Made by a program: the position numbers and the translations under genes | Notes under the pieces: generated by a model | Database searches by the model: none | Told to the model about the DNA's origin: nothing | Seen by the model: the letters and a program-made list of their open reading frames with translations, nothing else | Shown here: positions 7,273 to 16,347 of the stretch, in pieces | How positions within the stretch are numbered: position 1 is the stretch's first letter | Layout of the letters: every line of letters begins with the position of its first letter | Assembly: GCF_015351405.1 (NCBI RefSeq) | Contig: NZ_JADKMY010000003.1 | Location: forward strand, 1 to 64,000 | From: Corynebacterium suicordis DSM 45110 | Lineage (GTDB): Bacteria; Actinomycetota; Actinomycetes; Mycobacteriales; Mycobacteriaceae | DNA length: 64,000 nt | Direction of reading: 5' to 3'

Positions 7273-8775
7273 TTACTGGCGCTTCATGGTGCCCGTCTCC
7301 AGGAAACGGGTGTGGAAGGCGAACGCCTGAGACAGGTCGTGAGGAGTTGCCAGGGCCTTGCCCTTGTTGGCAGCCTCCACGTACTCCTCCAGCAGTGGCT
7401 GGTACTCAGGGTTGGCGATCGCGATCATCTTCTTCACGCGGTCACGCGGAGCCAGTCCACGCAGGTCGGCAACACCGCGCTCGGTGATGATGACCATGGC
7501 GTCGTGCTCCGTGTGGTCGATATGGGAAGCAAACGGCACGACCGCAGAGATCGCGTCTCCCTTTGCCATCGATGGCGAGATGAAGGAGGAGATCAGCGCG
7601 TTGCGGGTGAAGTCGCCCGAGCCACCGATTCCGTTCATCACCTTGGAGCCAGCGATGTGGGTGGAGTTGATGTTGCCGTAGATATCCGCCTCGATCATGC
7701 CGTTGGTGGCGATGAGCCCCATGCGGCGAACTACCTCAGGGTGGTTGGAGATCTGCTGTGGGCGCAGGATGATGTGCTTGCGGTAGTGAGCCGCCTGATC
7801 GTTCATCTTGTCCGCTGCCTCAGGGGACAGTGCGAAGGAGGTGGAGGAGGCGACTGTCATCTTGCCGGCGTCGATGAGATCCAACATGCCGTCCTGGATG
7901 ACCTCGGTGTAGGCCTTGATGTTCTCAAACTTGGAATCCAGCAGGCCAGACATCACTGCGTTTGGCACGTTGCCCACGCCGGACTGCATGACGTAGCCGT
8001 CATATGCCAGACGGCCAGCCTGAACCTCGCCATCCAGGAAGTCGAGGAAGTGTCCTGCGATCTGCTTGGAGGTCTCATCAGGAGCCTTGAATGGAGAGTT
8101 ACGGTCCGCGGAGTTGGTCTCCACCACGGCCACAACCTTGTTCAGGTCGATGTCCATGTGCGGCTTACCGATGCGGTCACCCGGCTGGTTGATGGGCACT
8201 GGGGTGCGGTTAGGCAGCTTCTGGATGCGGTAGATATCGTGCATACCCTCCAGATCCAAGGACTGCCAGGAGTTCACCTCGAGGATGATCTTGTCTGCAT
8301 AATCCATGAACTCCACGTTGTTGCCCACGCCGGAGGAAGGGATGAGGTAGCCCTCTTCGGTGATGCGGGTGACCTCGATGACCGCCACGTTGATGGGCAG
8401 GAAGCCGTGCTCAATGTACTGCGGAGAGTGGGAAAGGTGGATGTCCTGGTACTTCGCGCGGCCGGTGTTGATGGCCTCGCGCAGCTTGGGGTCACCCATG
8501 TAAGGCATGCGGTAGTTGATGGCATCGGCTTCCGCCATCACGCCATCGCAGTCAGGAGCGGTGGAGGCGCCGGTGTAGACGTCGATCTTGTAATCCTCGC
8601 CCTTCTCATGCGCTTCCTTTGCACGGTTGGCGATGGCAGTGGGCAGAGCCTTTGGGTAGCCGGCGCCGGTGAAGCCGGACATACCCACGGAGTCACCGTT
8701 GTTGATGAACTGAGCTGCCTCATCGGCGCTCATTACCTTGCCCTTAAGCAGCTCGTTGGCGATGCGATCTGACAT
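7273..8775 (-). CDS. actA: Acetyl-CoA hydrolase / succinyl-CoA:acetate CoA-transferase (Cat1 family)
   Basis: The enzyme moves CoA between acyl groups (succinyl-CoA, acetyl-CoA, acetate). The 500-residue length and end-to-end pattern match the Cat1/AarC class-I CoA-transferases. The glutamate that forms the acyl-CoA adduct is E291 (AYTEVIQDG), close to E294 of AarC, and the oxyanion-type glycine motif SGVGNVPN precedes it. C. glutamicum has an orthologous gene at the same place. In that species, as I recall, sucC and sucD lie between cysE and this gene; here only the GNAT and tRNA genes do. A CoA-transferase could then close the TCA cycle, which is inference. Confidence 0.92.
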   Translation of the reverse strand: MSDRIANELLKGKVMSADEAAQFINNGDSVGMSGFTGAGYPKALPTAIANRAKEAHEKGEDYKIDVYTGASTAPDCDGVMAEADAINYRMPYMGDPKLREAINTGRAKYQDIHLSHSPQYIEHGFLPINVAVIEVTRITEEGYLIPSSGVGNNVEFMDYADKIILEVNSWQSLDLEGMHDIYRIQKLPNRTPVPINQPGDRIGKPHMDIDLNKVVAVVETNSADRNSPFKAPDETSKQIAGHFLDFLDGEVQAGRLAYDGYVMQSGVGNVPNAVMSGLLDSKFENIKAYTEVIQDGMLDLIDAGKMTVASSTSFALSPEAADKMNDQAAHYRKHIILRPQQISNHPEVVRRMGLIATNGMIEADIYGNINSTHIAGSKVMNGIGGSGDFTRNALISSFISPSMAKGDAISAVVPFASHIDHTEHDAMVIITERGVADLRGLAPRDRVKKMIAIANPEYQPLLEEYVEAANKGKALATPHDLSQAFAFHTRFLETGTMKRQ

Positions 8776-9018
8776 CTTTCCTCCAAAAACTCGTTGTACG
8801 TGATTGTTGAATCTGAGTAGCCTCGCATGTTGCGCGACTCGGCCTTGGCAGATGAATTCATAACTGCATTTCTGCAGGTAAACTGCTTTTACCTTCGTTG
8901 TTCACCCTACCTAAATGAAACGCTGCGTGCCCTGTATCGCCCCCAAACGATTGCTTCTCCGCAGCACCTGTAGAACCACTCGCTTGGGTTTCTTCGGGGT
9001 CAGTGGGAAAATAGACGG
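8776..9018. promoter_or_regulatory. Divergent promoter region of the CoA-transferase and dusB
   Basis: These 243 bases separate two outward-reading genes and must hold both promoters. A TCCTCC sequence on the plus strand is the ribosome site of the CoA-transferase. A CGCCCCCAAA run at 8939-8948 resembles the C4-5 part of a RamA motif. I see no other convincing operator. Confidence 0.4.
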
Positions 9019-10200
9019 GTGAATTCCCCAGCACTAGCCCCTGAAGCCTCCACTACCCCGGCCCTGCGCATCGGTCCCTTTGACCTCGATAGCCCCGTGG
9101 TGCTGGCTCCCATGGCTGGGGTGACTAACGTCGCTTTCCGCACGTTGTGCCGCGAGCAGGAGCGGGAGCGCATGGGTAGCGTGGCCGGGCTCTATGTCTG
9201 CGAAATGGTGACAGCGCGTGCCCTGGTGGAGCGCAATGAGAAGACGCTGCACATGACCACCTTCGCCCCGGACGAAAATCCCCGCAGCCTGCAGCTTTAC
9301 ACCACCGATCCGGAGTACACCTACAAGGCTGCGAAGATGATCGTGGACGAAAACCTCGCCGATCACATCGACATGAACTTCGGTTGCCCCGTCCCCAAGG
9401 TCACCCGTCGCGGTGGCGGCTCCGCGCTCCCCTACAAGCGCCGGCTGTTCGCCAACATCGTGGCCGCCGCCGTGAAGGCCACCGAGGGCACGGATGTTCC
9501 CGTCACCGTGAAGTTCCGCATCGGAATTGACGATGAGCACCACACCCACCTGGACGCCGGACGCATCGCCGCAGAAGAGGGCGCCGCAGCAGTAGCCCTC
9601 CACGCCCGCACCGCTTCTCAGCGCTACTCCGGCACCGCGGACTGGTCCGAGATCTCCCGGCTCGTGGAGCACATGGACGGTCGCGTGCCAGTGCTGGGCA
9701 ACGGCGATATCTTCAAGGCCACCGACGCCCGCGCCATGATGGAGCAAACCGGATGCGATGGCGTGGTTGTGGGCCGCGGTTGCCTGGGCCGCCCGTGGCT
9801 CTTCGCCGAGCTCTCCGCCGAACTGCGCGGATTGTCCATCCCCGCAGAGCCCACGTTCGGTGAAGTGGCGCGGATCATCCTGCGCCACGGCGAGCTTCTG
9901 GCTCAGCACGACGGCGAGCACAAGGCCTGTCTCGACCTACGCAAGCACATGACCTGGTACCTCCGTGGCTTCCCCGCGGGAGGGGATTTACGACGCCAGC
10001 TCGCCCAAACCTCCACCCTCAGCGAACTGCATGAGATTCTCACCCCGCTGTTCTCCGCCACTGATCTAGCCGAGGATGCCGATGGCGCCCGCGGCCGCCA
10101 AGGCTCCCCCGGCAAAGTGGTTCTGCCCGAGGGATGGCTGGATGACCCAGAGGATGCCACCGTGCCAGACGGCGCGGAAATTATGCACAGCGGCGGTTAG
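9019..10200 (+). CDS. dusB: tRNA-dihydrouridine synthase
   Basis: Dus enzymes are FMN proteins that reduce specific uridines in tRNA to dihydrouridine. The TIM-barrel start LAPMAGVTNVAFR, the active-site cysteine C123 in MNFGCPVPKV, the GNGDIF phosphate-binding segment and GVVVGRGCLGRPW are all present. At 393 residues it has an added C-terminal tail of about 50 residues rich in Asp, Gly and Pro that does not look catalytic. The GTG start has no strong Shine-Dalgarno sequence, so a leaderless mRNA is possible. phoU follows 86 bases downstream, as in C. glutamicum. Confidence 0.93.
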   Translation: MNSPALAPEASTTPALRIGPFDLDSPVVLAPMAGVTNVAFRTLCREQERERMGSVAGLYVCEMVTARALVERNEKTLHMTTFAPDENPRSLQLYTTDPEYTYKAAKMIVDENLADHIDMNFGCPVPKVTRRGGGSALPYKRRLFANIVAAAVKATEGTDVPVTVKFRIGIDDEHHTHLDAGRIAAEEGAAAVALHARTASQRYSGTADWSEISRLVEHMDGRVPVLGNGDIFKATDARAMMEQTGCDGVVVGRGCLGRPWLFAELSAELRGLSIPAEPTFGEVARIILRHGELLAQHDGEHKACLDLRKHMTWYLRGFPAGGDLRRQLAQTSTLSELHEILTPLFSATDLAEDADGARGRQGSPGKVVLPEGWLDDPEDATVPDGAEIMHSGG

Positions 10201-10286
10201 ATACTTCTATTTTTATGGCCTGAACACCACAATTGTAAAAATTGGCATATGGCAAACATATGCAATTAGGTCTAAACTCGTTCCAC

Positions 10287-11021
10287 ATGCGCACCGCTTA
10301 TCGTGAACAACTGAACCGACTCACACATGACCTCCTCATCATGGGTGATCTGGTGCGAAACACAATGGAACTGGCGAGCACTTCCCTGTTGGAAGTCGAC
10401 CTCGCAAAAGCGGAAAAAGTAGTCAGCAGCATTGACTCCATCGAGGAGCTGCGCGCCAAGTGTGAAGCCGCAGCTTTTGAGCTCCTCGCCTTAGAAGGCC
10501 CCGTGGCCAGCGACCTCCGCCAGGTGGTCAGCGGCATTTACATCGTTGAAGAGCTGGCACGGATGGCTGCGCTGAGCGTGCATGTGGCCAAACTGGCCCG
10601 CCGCCGCCACCCACAAGCGGCGATCCCGGAAGAGATCAAGCCGTATGTGAAAGAAATGGCGCAGCAGGCGGTCAACACTGCGTCGAAGATCAAAGACGTC
10701 CTGGTCACCGCGGATGTGACGCAGGCCATGAAGCTGGCCGAAGATGACGATGCGGTGGATGACATCCACCGTCACCTGTTTATCCTGACCACCCAGCGGG
10801 AGTGGAAGTACAGCACGCGGGAAGCAGTGGATCTCACGTTGGTTTCCCGCTACCTGGAGCGCTACTCCGATCACGCGGTGGATATCGCCTCGCGCGTGGT
10901 GTACATGGTCACGGGCATGCGGCTTCCTGAGTACCAGGAAGCTGAGCGGACCAAGGAGCAGCAGCGAGCGCTGGAGTCTCAGTTCAATGAGATCTCCCGC
11001 CGCTACAGCGATAATTGGTAA
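10287..11021 (+). CDS. phoU: Phosphate transport regulator PhoU
   Basis: PhoU links the Pst transporter to the phosphate-sensing kinase and dampens the phosphate-starvation response. The 244-residue helical protein shows two PhoU repeats, each with an acidic metal-binding-type pattern (for example ELARMAALSVHVAKLARRR and DDAVDDIHRHLF). I start at the ATG at 10287 (MRTAYREQLNRL), which matches the family N terminus; the frame runs 15 codons further upstream without a match. The gene is convergent with gntK and separated from the pst operon, unlike the E. coli arrangement. Confidence 0.93.
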   Translation: MRTAYREQLNRLTHDLLIMGDLVRNTMELASTSLLEVDLAKAEKVVSSIDSIEELRAKCEAAAFELLALEGPVASDLRQVVSGIYIVEELARMAALSVHVAKLARRRHPQAAIPEEIKPYVKEMAQQAVNTASKIKDVLVTADVTQAMKLAEDDDAVDDIHRHLFILTTQREWKYSTREAVDLTLVSRYLERYSDHAVDIASRVVYMVTGMRLPEYQEAERTKEQQRALESQFNEISRRYSDNW

Positions 11022-11054
11022 GCGCCCGGGCCTTCTAACGGGCTGCCGGGCGCT
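11021..11054 (+). terminator. GC-rich hairpin after phoU
   Basis: AGCGCCCGG pairs with CCGGGCGCT immediately at the phoU stop. There is no clear T tract, so termination is probable rather than certain. Confidence 0.5.
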
Positions 11055-11133
11055 CGCAATGGGGGCTAGGCGGAGCTAGCAGGATTAGCGAACTCTCTAG
11101 CCGAAGTTCGCGCCTGGCCCGAATTCGCGAAGT

Positions 11134-11664
11134 CTAGCTCTGGTAAGCCTTGGCGGCGAAGTTCGCTGCCGCCATGGAATCTTCCTCCAGCTGCTCTGGG
11201 CTGCGAGTGACATCAAGCTGAATCCCCAGCTCATCGGCCTTGAGGGTCTCCAGCATGGTCAGCTGCTTTTCCAGCAGCTCAGGAGGCATGTTTTCCCCGA
11301 TGCGATTAGCCATCCTGGACTGGAGCATGTCTTCCGTGCCGTAGAGGTGAACGTAGAACACGGTTCCCTTGGCCTGGTTGAGGGTCTCGCGGTGCGCGCC
11401 CTTCAAAGCGGTGCAGGCTACCACGGTGGATTCACCCTTCTCGCCGTGCTCGTTCATCCAATCCCGGACGGTGTCCATCCACGCCGCGCGTGCTTCGGCA
11501 TCCGGGAGCCGGCCATCCTGCAGAGTGGCGAGGTCATCGGCTGGGTGGAGATCATCAGCTTCAAGCAATGGGCGGTTGGTGCGCTCTGCGAGGCGGCGGG
11601 CAAGCGTGGTCTTTCCGCTGCCGCTCACTCCCATGACCACGATGTGTAGTGGCTGTCCCGCCAT
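11134..11664 (-). CDS. gntK: Gluconokinase
   Basis: The enzyme phosphorylates D-gluconate to 6-phosphogluconate with ATP, feeding the pentose phosphate pathway. It has a P-loop (GVSGSGKTT, residues 12-20), the LLEADDLHP substrate motif, and ACTALKGAHRE typical of the GntK/thermoresistant gluconokinase family. The ATG at 11664 follows GGAAGGAG at ideal distance and yields 176 residues, a normal length; the longer frame from 11727 is not supported. It lies between phoU and the pst operon, with no obvious functional link. Confidence 0.92.
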   Translation of the reverse strand: MAGQPLHIVVMGVSGSGKTTLARRLAERTNRPLLEADDLHPADDLATLQDGRLPDAEARAAWMDTVRDWMNEHGEKGESTVVACTALKGAHRETLNQAKGTVFYVHLYGTEDMLQSRMANRIGENMPPELLEKQLTMLETLKADELGIQLDVTRSPEQLEEDSMAAANFAAKAYQS

Positions 11665-11793
11665 TTTTCGCACTCCTTCCCGCCGCGCACTGTTGCTTTG
11701 CTGCAACCAGTTATCTGGCTCCACCATAGCTGTTCACGCGAGCTTTCGGGGGCAATTTCCCCCGGGCAGCTGGGCCCGGTTCTTAAGCAATGG

Positions 11794-11835
11794 AAAAAGG
11801 CGGGCACTGCGCTTGCGCGCGGTGCCCACCTTTTT
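11794..11835 (-). terminator. Strong bidirectional terminator of the pst operon
   Basis: AAAAAGGCGGGCAC and GTGCCCACCTTTTT form a long stem with A and T tracts on both sides. It is read after pstB on the minus strand and isolates gntK from the pst operon. Confidence 0.88.
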
Positions 11836-11919
11836 CTTGCAGCCCCGCTAATTAGGGGCTGTGCACGAATAATCCACTATTCACTGTGCGGGGAAAAGCT
11901 GTGATTCTTGCAGTTAGTC

Positions 11920-11944
11920 CCGCGCCGATCATTGACCGGCGCGG
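11920..11944 (-). terminator. Short hairpin after pstB
   Basis: CCGCGCCG pairs with CGGCGCGG just after the pstB stop. It lacks a T tract and may protect the mRNA 3' end or cooperate with the stronger terminator further on. Confidence 0.45.
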
Positions 11945-11959
11945 CACCGCACTTCGGAT

Positions 11960-12736
11960 TTATCCGAAGCGACCGGAGATGTAGTCTTCGGTTTCCTTCT
12001 TGTCAGGGTTCTCGAAGATCTTGGTGGTTGGGCCCACCTCGATCAGCTGGCCTGGGCGGCCGGTTGCTTCAAGAGAGTAGAAGGCGGTCTGGTCGGACAC
12101 ACGGGATGCCTGCTGCATGTTGTGGGTCACGATGACGATGGTGAAGTCTTCCTTCAGATCGTGGATGAGATCCTCCACGGCCAAGGTGGAAATTGGGTCC
12201 AGTGCGGAGCAAGGCTCATCCATGAGCAGCACTTCTGGCTCCACGGCGATTGCGCGAGCGATGCAGAGACGCTGCTGCTGACCACCGGAGAGGCCGCCGC
12301 CTGGCTTGTCCAGACGATCCTTAACTTCTTCCCACAGGTTTGCTCCGCGGAGAGCCTTCTCGGCGGTCTCCTTGAGCTTCTTCTTGTTCTTCTCACCGGA
12401 CAGCTTCAGACCGGCAACCACGTTTTCCTCGATGGACATCGTTGGGAATGGGTTTGCCTTCTGGAACACCATGCCGATGGTGTTACGCACTGCTACGGGA
12501 TCAACCTTGGAAGCGTAGATGTCTTCGCCGTCGAGCAAGATTTCGCCCTTGACGTAGGCACCTGGGATGACCTCGTGCATGCGGTTCAGGGTGCGCAGCA
12601 CGGTGGACTTGCCACAGCCGGATGGGCCGATGAAGGCGGTCACTGCCTTTGGTGGGATGTTCAGGTTGACGTTTTGTACGGCGTGGAAATCGCCGTAGTA
12701 GATGTTGACATCGTTGAGGTCAAGGCGCTTAGCCAT
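11960..12736 (-). CDS. pstB: Phosphate ABC transporter ATP-binding protein PstB
   Basis: PstB is the ATPase of the high-affinity phosphate importer. All ABC motifs are seen: Walker [10 protein letters not shown] (about residues 37-45), the signature LSGGQQQR, Walker B VLLMDEP, and the H-loop IVIVTHNM. At 258 residues it is the usual size. It is the last gene of pstS-pstC-pstA-pstB, 57 bases after pstA. In Mycobacterium its counterpart phoT is also next to mshD. Confidence 0.97.
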   Translation of the reverse strand: MAKRLDLNDVNIYYGDFHAVQNVNLNIPPKAVTAFIGPSGCGKSTVLRTLNRMHEVIPGAYVKGEILLDGEDIYASKVDPVAVRNTIGMVFQKANPFPTMSIEENVVAGLKLSGEKNKKKLKETAEKALRGANLWEEVKDRLDKPGGGLSGGQQQRLCIARAIAVEPEVLLMDEPCSALDPISTLAVEDLIHDLKEDFTIVIVTHNMQQASRVSDQTAFYSLEATGRPGQLIEVGPTTKIFENPDKKETEDYISGRFG

Positions 12737-12793
12737 GATGAATTCCTTCTCCTTGAAGTGGTGACTGTGAGTTAACTGAAGTGAAACCGGCTA

Positions 12794-13705
12794 TTAGACC
12801 TTGACCGAGAAGCGCTTGGAGACAAGACGCGCGCCGATCATCAATGCAGCCACCAAGATAACCAGGGTGAGAGCTGCGCCCCAGATGCGTTCCAGCACGG
12901 CTGGGTTGTTACCCGCGCGGTACATCTGCAGCATGAACAGTGGAAGCGAGTTCTGGTTGCCCTCGAAGACATTCCAGTTGATTGCTGGGGTGGAACCCAC
13001 GAGGATCAGCACTGGTGCGGACTCGCCCATCACGCGGGCAACAGCCAGCATGATGCCGGTCACGATGCCGGACAGAGCGGTTGGCAGAACGATCTTCAGG
13101 ATGGTCTTCCACTTTGGAACACCCAGTGCGAAGGAAGCTTCGCGCAGATCCATTGGAACGATGCGAAGCATTTCCTCGGTGTTTCGCACGATGATTGGAA
13201 CCATCAGAAGCACCAGGGCCAGTGCCACGGCGAAGCCGGAGCGGTCGAACCCGAGAGTGGTCACCCACATTGCGTAGACGAACAGGGCAGCGACGATGGA
13301 AGGCACACCCGAGAGGATGTCCACCATGAAGGTGGTGATACGTCCCAGGAAGTTGCCGTTGGCGTATTCCACCAGGTACACAGCGGTGAAGACACCGATG
13401 GGCACGGAGATCAGGGAGGTGATGATCACCTGGGCGAGGGTACCGATGATGGCGTGGACAATACCGCCACCTGCGGTGTTGTTTGGCTGGCCGGTCATGT
13501 CGAACATCCACCAGTCAGCGGAGAGCAGGACAGGCAGGCCCTTGATGAGCACCGTTGCCAGCACCCAGATCAGTGGGGCCAGAGCAATGATGATGGACAG
13601 GTAGATGATGCCGGATGCGATCTTGTCCTTGGCCTTACGGGCGCCGGAGATATCGTCGAACATTTCGTTCTTCTTGGTCTTGCTTGCTGCTACTGCGTTT
13701 GTCAT
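12794..13705 (-). CDS. pstA: Phosphate ABC transporter permease PstA
   Basis: PstA is one of the two membrane subunits of the phosphate importer. It has six predicted transmembrane helices in 303 residues, after a charged cytoplasmic N terminus of about 30 residues. The permease EAA loop is visible around REASFALGVPKWKTILKIVLP. It starts 12 bases after the pstC stop, so the two are translated from one mRNA. Confidence 0.96.
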   Translation of the reverse strand: MTNAVAASKTKKNEMFDDISGARKAKDKIASGIIYLSIIIALAPLIWVLATVLIKGLPVLLSADWWMFDMTGQPNNTAGGGIVHAIIGTLAQVIITSLISVPIGVFTAVYLVEYANGNFLGRITTFMVDILSGVPSIVAALFVYAMWVTTLGFDRSGFAVALALVLLMVPIIVRNTEEMLRIVPMDLREASFALGVPKWKTILKIVLPTALSGIVTGIMLAVARVMGESAPVLILVGSTPAINWNVFEGNQNSLPLFMLQMYRAGNNPAVLERIWGAALTLVILVAALMIGARLVSKRFSVKV

Positions 13706-13717
13706 CTCTTCGATCTC

Positions 13718-14785
13718 CTAAGAATTCTTCGAGACGACTGCGCGGGCAGCTGCGTTCACCACGAAGGTGAGCACGAACAGCACCAGGCCAGCGGCGATGT
13801 AGGCGCCGGCCTTGAGGTCGTCATTAAATTCGGGGGCTGCGTTTGCAATCGCCGTAGCGAAGGTCGTGCCACCATCCATGAGGGATCCGCGGAAACCTGG
13901 GGAGGATGCAACAACCATGTAGAGCGCCATCGTCTCACCGAGTGCCCGGCCGAGGCCGAGCATGCTGCCGGAGATGTAGCCAGACAGACCGAATGGAAGC
14001 ACGGTCATGCGAACAACTTCCCAACGGGTAGCACCCAGTGCGAGCGCTGCCTCAACCTGACCCTTTGGAGTCTGCACGAAGACCTCACGGGAGGTAGCTG
14101 CGATAACCGGCAGGATCATGATTGCCAGCACCACGCCACCGGTGAAGATGTTGCGGCTGGTTGAGAAGGATGGGGAAGAAGAAGGATCGAAGTTGAAGAG
14201 GAAGAATCCTCCGGCCCAACCGGAAATCCATTCGAAGAACGGGCCGAGCGCTGGGCCGAGCACCTGGATACCCCAGATGCCGAACACGATGGAAGGCACT
14301 GCTGCCAGCAGGTCAACGAGGAAGCCCAGTGGCTTGATCAGTGACTTAGGGCAGTAGTTGGACAGGAAAACTGCCACGCCGAGTGCAACTGGCATCGCGA
14401 TCAGAAGTGCCACGATTGAAACCAGCACGGTGGTGAAGAAGAGGTTCGGAATACCGAACTGCATCGAGCCACCATCATTTGCAGCGTAGTTGGTGTTCCA
14501 ACGATCGCCGTAGGTGAAGAAGCTGAAGAGTCCGTCGCGCAGGCGATCCATTGCGGGAACTGCACGGATGATGAGGAACAGAGCGATCAGGGCAATGATG
14601 ACCGAAATCAGGATTGCCGATCCCTTTGCGAGGGCTTCGAAAATCAGATCGCCGGGGCGCTTAGCGTTGCTGCCGCTTTCACCCGAACGCTGACTATTTT
14701 CTGGTTCGCTGCGCGCAACAGTGGGCGCGGAGGTTGCCGTGAGGTTAGGTTCTACCTCAACCCCAGAGTTATTGGCATTTGCCAT
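13718..14785 (-). CDS. pstC: Phosphate ABC transporter permease PstC
   Basis: PstC pairs with PstA in the inner membrane. Of its 355 residues, the first 45 or so are hydrophilic and rich in Asn, Ser and Pro, followed by six transmembrane helices. The EAA loop reads VEAALALGATRWEVVRMTVLP. I chose the ATG at 14785 because AAAGGAC precedes it; the upstream ATG at 14830 has no ribosome site and runs into the leader. A hairpin lies between pstS and this gene. Confidence 0.95.
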   Translation of the reverse strand: MANANNSGVEVEPNLTATSAPTVARSEPENSQRSGESGSNAKRPGDLIFEALAKGSAILISVIIALIALFLIIRAVPAMDRLRDGLFSFFTYGDRWNTNYAANDGGSMQFGIPNLFFTTVLVSIVALLIAMPVALGVAVFLSNYCPKSLIKPLGFLVDLLAAVPSIVFGIWGIQVLGPALGPFFEWISGWAGGFFLFNFDPSSSPSFSTSRNIFTGGVVLAIMILPVIAATSREVFVQTPKGQVEAALALGATRWEVVRMTVLPFGLSGYISGSMLGLGRALGETMALYMVVASSPGFRGSLMDGGTTFATAIANAAPEFNDDLKAGAYIAAGLVLFVLTFVVNAAARAVVSKNS

Positions 14786-14859
14786 GTGAGTTGTCCTTTT
14801 AAGAAATTTGTTCCGCGTAGTGCCGAACAATGTGCAACATGGGCATGGAATTCACACTG

Positions 14860-14892
14860 GAACCCCCGAACGTTGTGTCCATTCGGGGGTTC
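14860..14892 (-). promoter_or_regulatory. Intercistronic hairpin between pstS and pstC
   Basis: GAACCCCCGAA pairs perfectly with TTCGGGGGTTC around an 11-base loop. No T tract follows. Its place after the first, binding-protein gene fits the common design in which such a stem stabilises the upstream mRNA or partly stops transcription, so that PstS exceeds the membrane subunits. Confidence 0.65.
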
Positions 14893-14931
14893 TCAATTAA
14901 AGATGTAGTGAGACCTTAGAAAAGGAAGGTC

Positions 14932-16041
14932 TTACTGCAGTGCGTCAACAGCAGTTTCGAGCTTCTTCTTGAAGTCGCCGTCCACTGGGATGTAGCCCTG
15001 CTCTTCGAGCTTCTCGTCCTGGTTCTCCAGGATGGTGTACATGAGGTTCTTGACCAGCTTGGCGGTGTCACCCTCGTAGCCCTTGGAGCAAACGATTTCG
15101 TAGGTGGTCAGAACCAGTGGGTACTGGTTCTCGCCCTTCTCGGCGTAGAGCTTCTTGGAGTCAACAACCAGGTTGTTGCCCTCGCCCTTGAACTCTGCAG
15201 CGGAAAGTGCAGCGTTCACGTTCTCAGCGTTCAGCTCAACGGGGCCTGCACCGAAGTCGATGTTGGCGATTCCGAGCTGGTCGCGCTCCTTGGCGAAGCC
15301 GGACTCAACGTAGGTGATTGCACCCTGGGTTGCAGCAACCTGGTCAGCAACACCGGTGGAGCCGTTAGCGCCAGCGCCGGTGCCGGTTGGGAATGCCTTG
15401 CCCTCGTCGGTCCAGATGTCACCAGCGGAAGCGGTCAGGAACTTCTGGAAGTTGTCAGAGGTACCGGACTCATCGGAGCGGTAAACCACAGCGATGTTCT
15501 GGTCAGGAAGCTCGACGCCCTCGTTGGTGGCAGCGATGGCTTCATCGTTCCAGTTCTTGATCTCGCCCTTGAAGATCTTGGCGACGGTCTTGGTGTCCAG
15601 GTTCAGCTTGTCTACACCATCAAGGTTGTAGGCAACTGCCACTGGGCCGATGACCATTGGGAGGTGCCATGCTTCGTTTCCGCCACAGCGCTTAGCTGCA
15701 GCTTCAACCTGCTCGTCCTTCAGTGCGGAGTCAGAACCAGCGAAATCAACCTGGTTAGCGATGAACTGTTCCTGGCCAGCGCCGGAACCGGTGCCGTTGT
15801 ATGCCAAGGTGGAGCCGGACGCGGAGAATGCTGGTCCGAAGACGTTCTCCATAGCGTTCTGCTGAGAGCTGGCGCCCTCGCCGCGCAGTTCTCCGGTTAC
15901 GTCTGCCATTTCGTACTTGGAATCGCTTCCGCCCTCGCTGTTATCAGAGTTCTGCTCAGCGTTAGAGCAAGCAGCGAGAACAAGGGAGCTGGCGAACAAA
16001 GCAGCCGCAGCTGCGCTGGTGCGCTTAAGGTTAGACTTCAC
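14932..16041 (-). CDS. pstS: Phosphate-binding lipoprotein PstS
   Basis: PstS captures phosphate outside the membrane for the Pst importer. Residues 1-25 form a lipoprotein signal ending in the lipobox VLAAC, so Cys25 would be acylated. Phosphate-ligand segments are visible: GEGASSQQNAM near the N terminus, FAGSDSAL, and YRSDESGTSDNF in the centre. Its 369 residues are typical of actinobacterial PstS. It is the first gene of the operon and has a long upstream region with PHO-box-like repeats. Confidence 0.96.
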   Translation of the reverse strand: MKSNLKRTSAAAAALFASSLVLAACSNAEQNSDNSEGGSDSKYEMADVTGELRGEGASSQQNAMENVFGPAFSASGSTLAYNGTGSGAGQEQFIANQVDFAGSDSALKDEQVEAAAKRCGGNEAWHLPMVIGPVAVAYNLDGVDKLNLDTKTVAKIFKGEIKNWNDEAIAATNEGVELPDQNIAVVYRSDESGTSDNFQKFLTASAGDIWTDEGKAFPTGTGAGANGSTGVADQVAATQGAITYVESGFAKERDQLGIANIDFGAGPVELNAENVNAALSAAEFKGEGNNLVVDSKKLYAEKGENQYPLVLTTYEIVCSKGYEGDTAKLVKNLMYTILENQDEKLEEQGYIPVDGDFKKKLETAVDALQ

Positions 16042-16204
16042 GGTATTTTTCCTCCGAAAGTAGTCAGTGTCATAAAAACGTTGTGGATTACTCGCACATC
16101 GGCTTCTACGCTTTCTTTACCAAAACAATTTTGGTGAGAGCGCGCAGTCGCCTTTGCATCAAGTAAGAATCTAACTACCCCGTATGGACTGAATTCGCAC
16201 TAGG

Positions 16205-16274
16205 AATGAACAAAAGGTTAACGCCCTTTAATTCGCAGGTAGAACCTTGAAAAATAGATGAAAATTCCTGTGAA
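16205..16274 (-). promoter_or_regulatory. PHO-box-like repeat cluster upstream of pstS
   Basis: The minus strand reads GTTAACC-TTTT-GTTCATT at 16222-16205, two 7-mers spaced 11 bases. The plus strand has CCTTGAAA at 16245, AGATGAAA at 16256 and CCTGTGAA at 16267, again 11 bases apart. CCTGTGAA is the unit I recall for C. glutamicum PhoR sites. The cluster lies 160-235 bases before the pstS start. PhoR-PhoS genes are in this window at 41-43.6 kb. Confidence 0.6.
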
Positions 16275-16329
16275 AACACCCCCATACCCCCGATATTTTC
16301 CCGCCAACCCGGTTCTTGAATATGCAGTT

Positions 16330-16347
16330 GTTCACTTTAAGTTCACC
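16330..16347 (+). promoter_or_regulatory. PHO box (two GTTCAC repeats)
   Basis: GTTCACT-TTAA-GTTCACC is a direct repeat with an 11-base period, the form described for actinobacterial PHO boxes (7 conserved plus 4 AT-rich bases). It is oriented opposite to the nearer cluster and lies about 290 bases from the pstS start. Confidence 0.6.

Noticed and set aside
7222..8772. 516-codon plus-strand frame
   Set aside because: It mirrors the CoA-transferase gene on the other strand and has a His/Val-rich nonsense composition.
8930..8950. RamA site ahead of the CoA-transferase
   Set aside because: A single C5 run is too weak on its own; noted only in the promoter-region entry.
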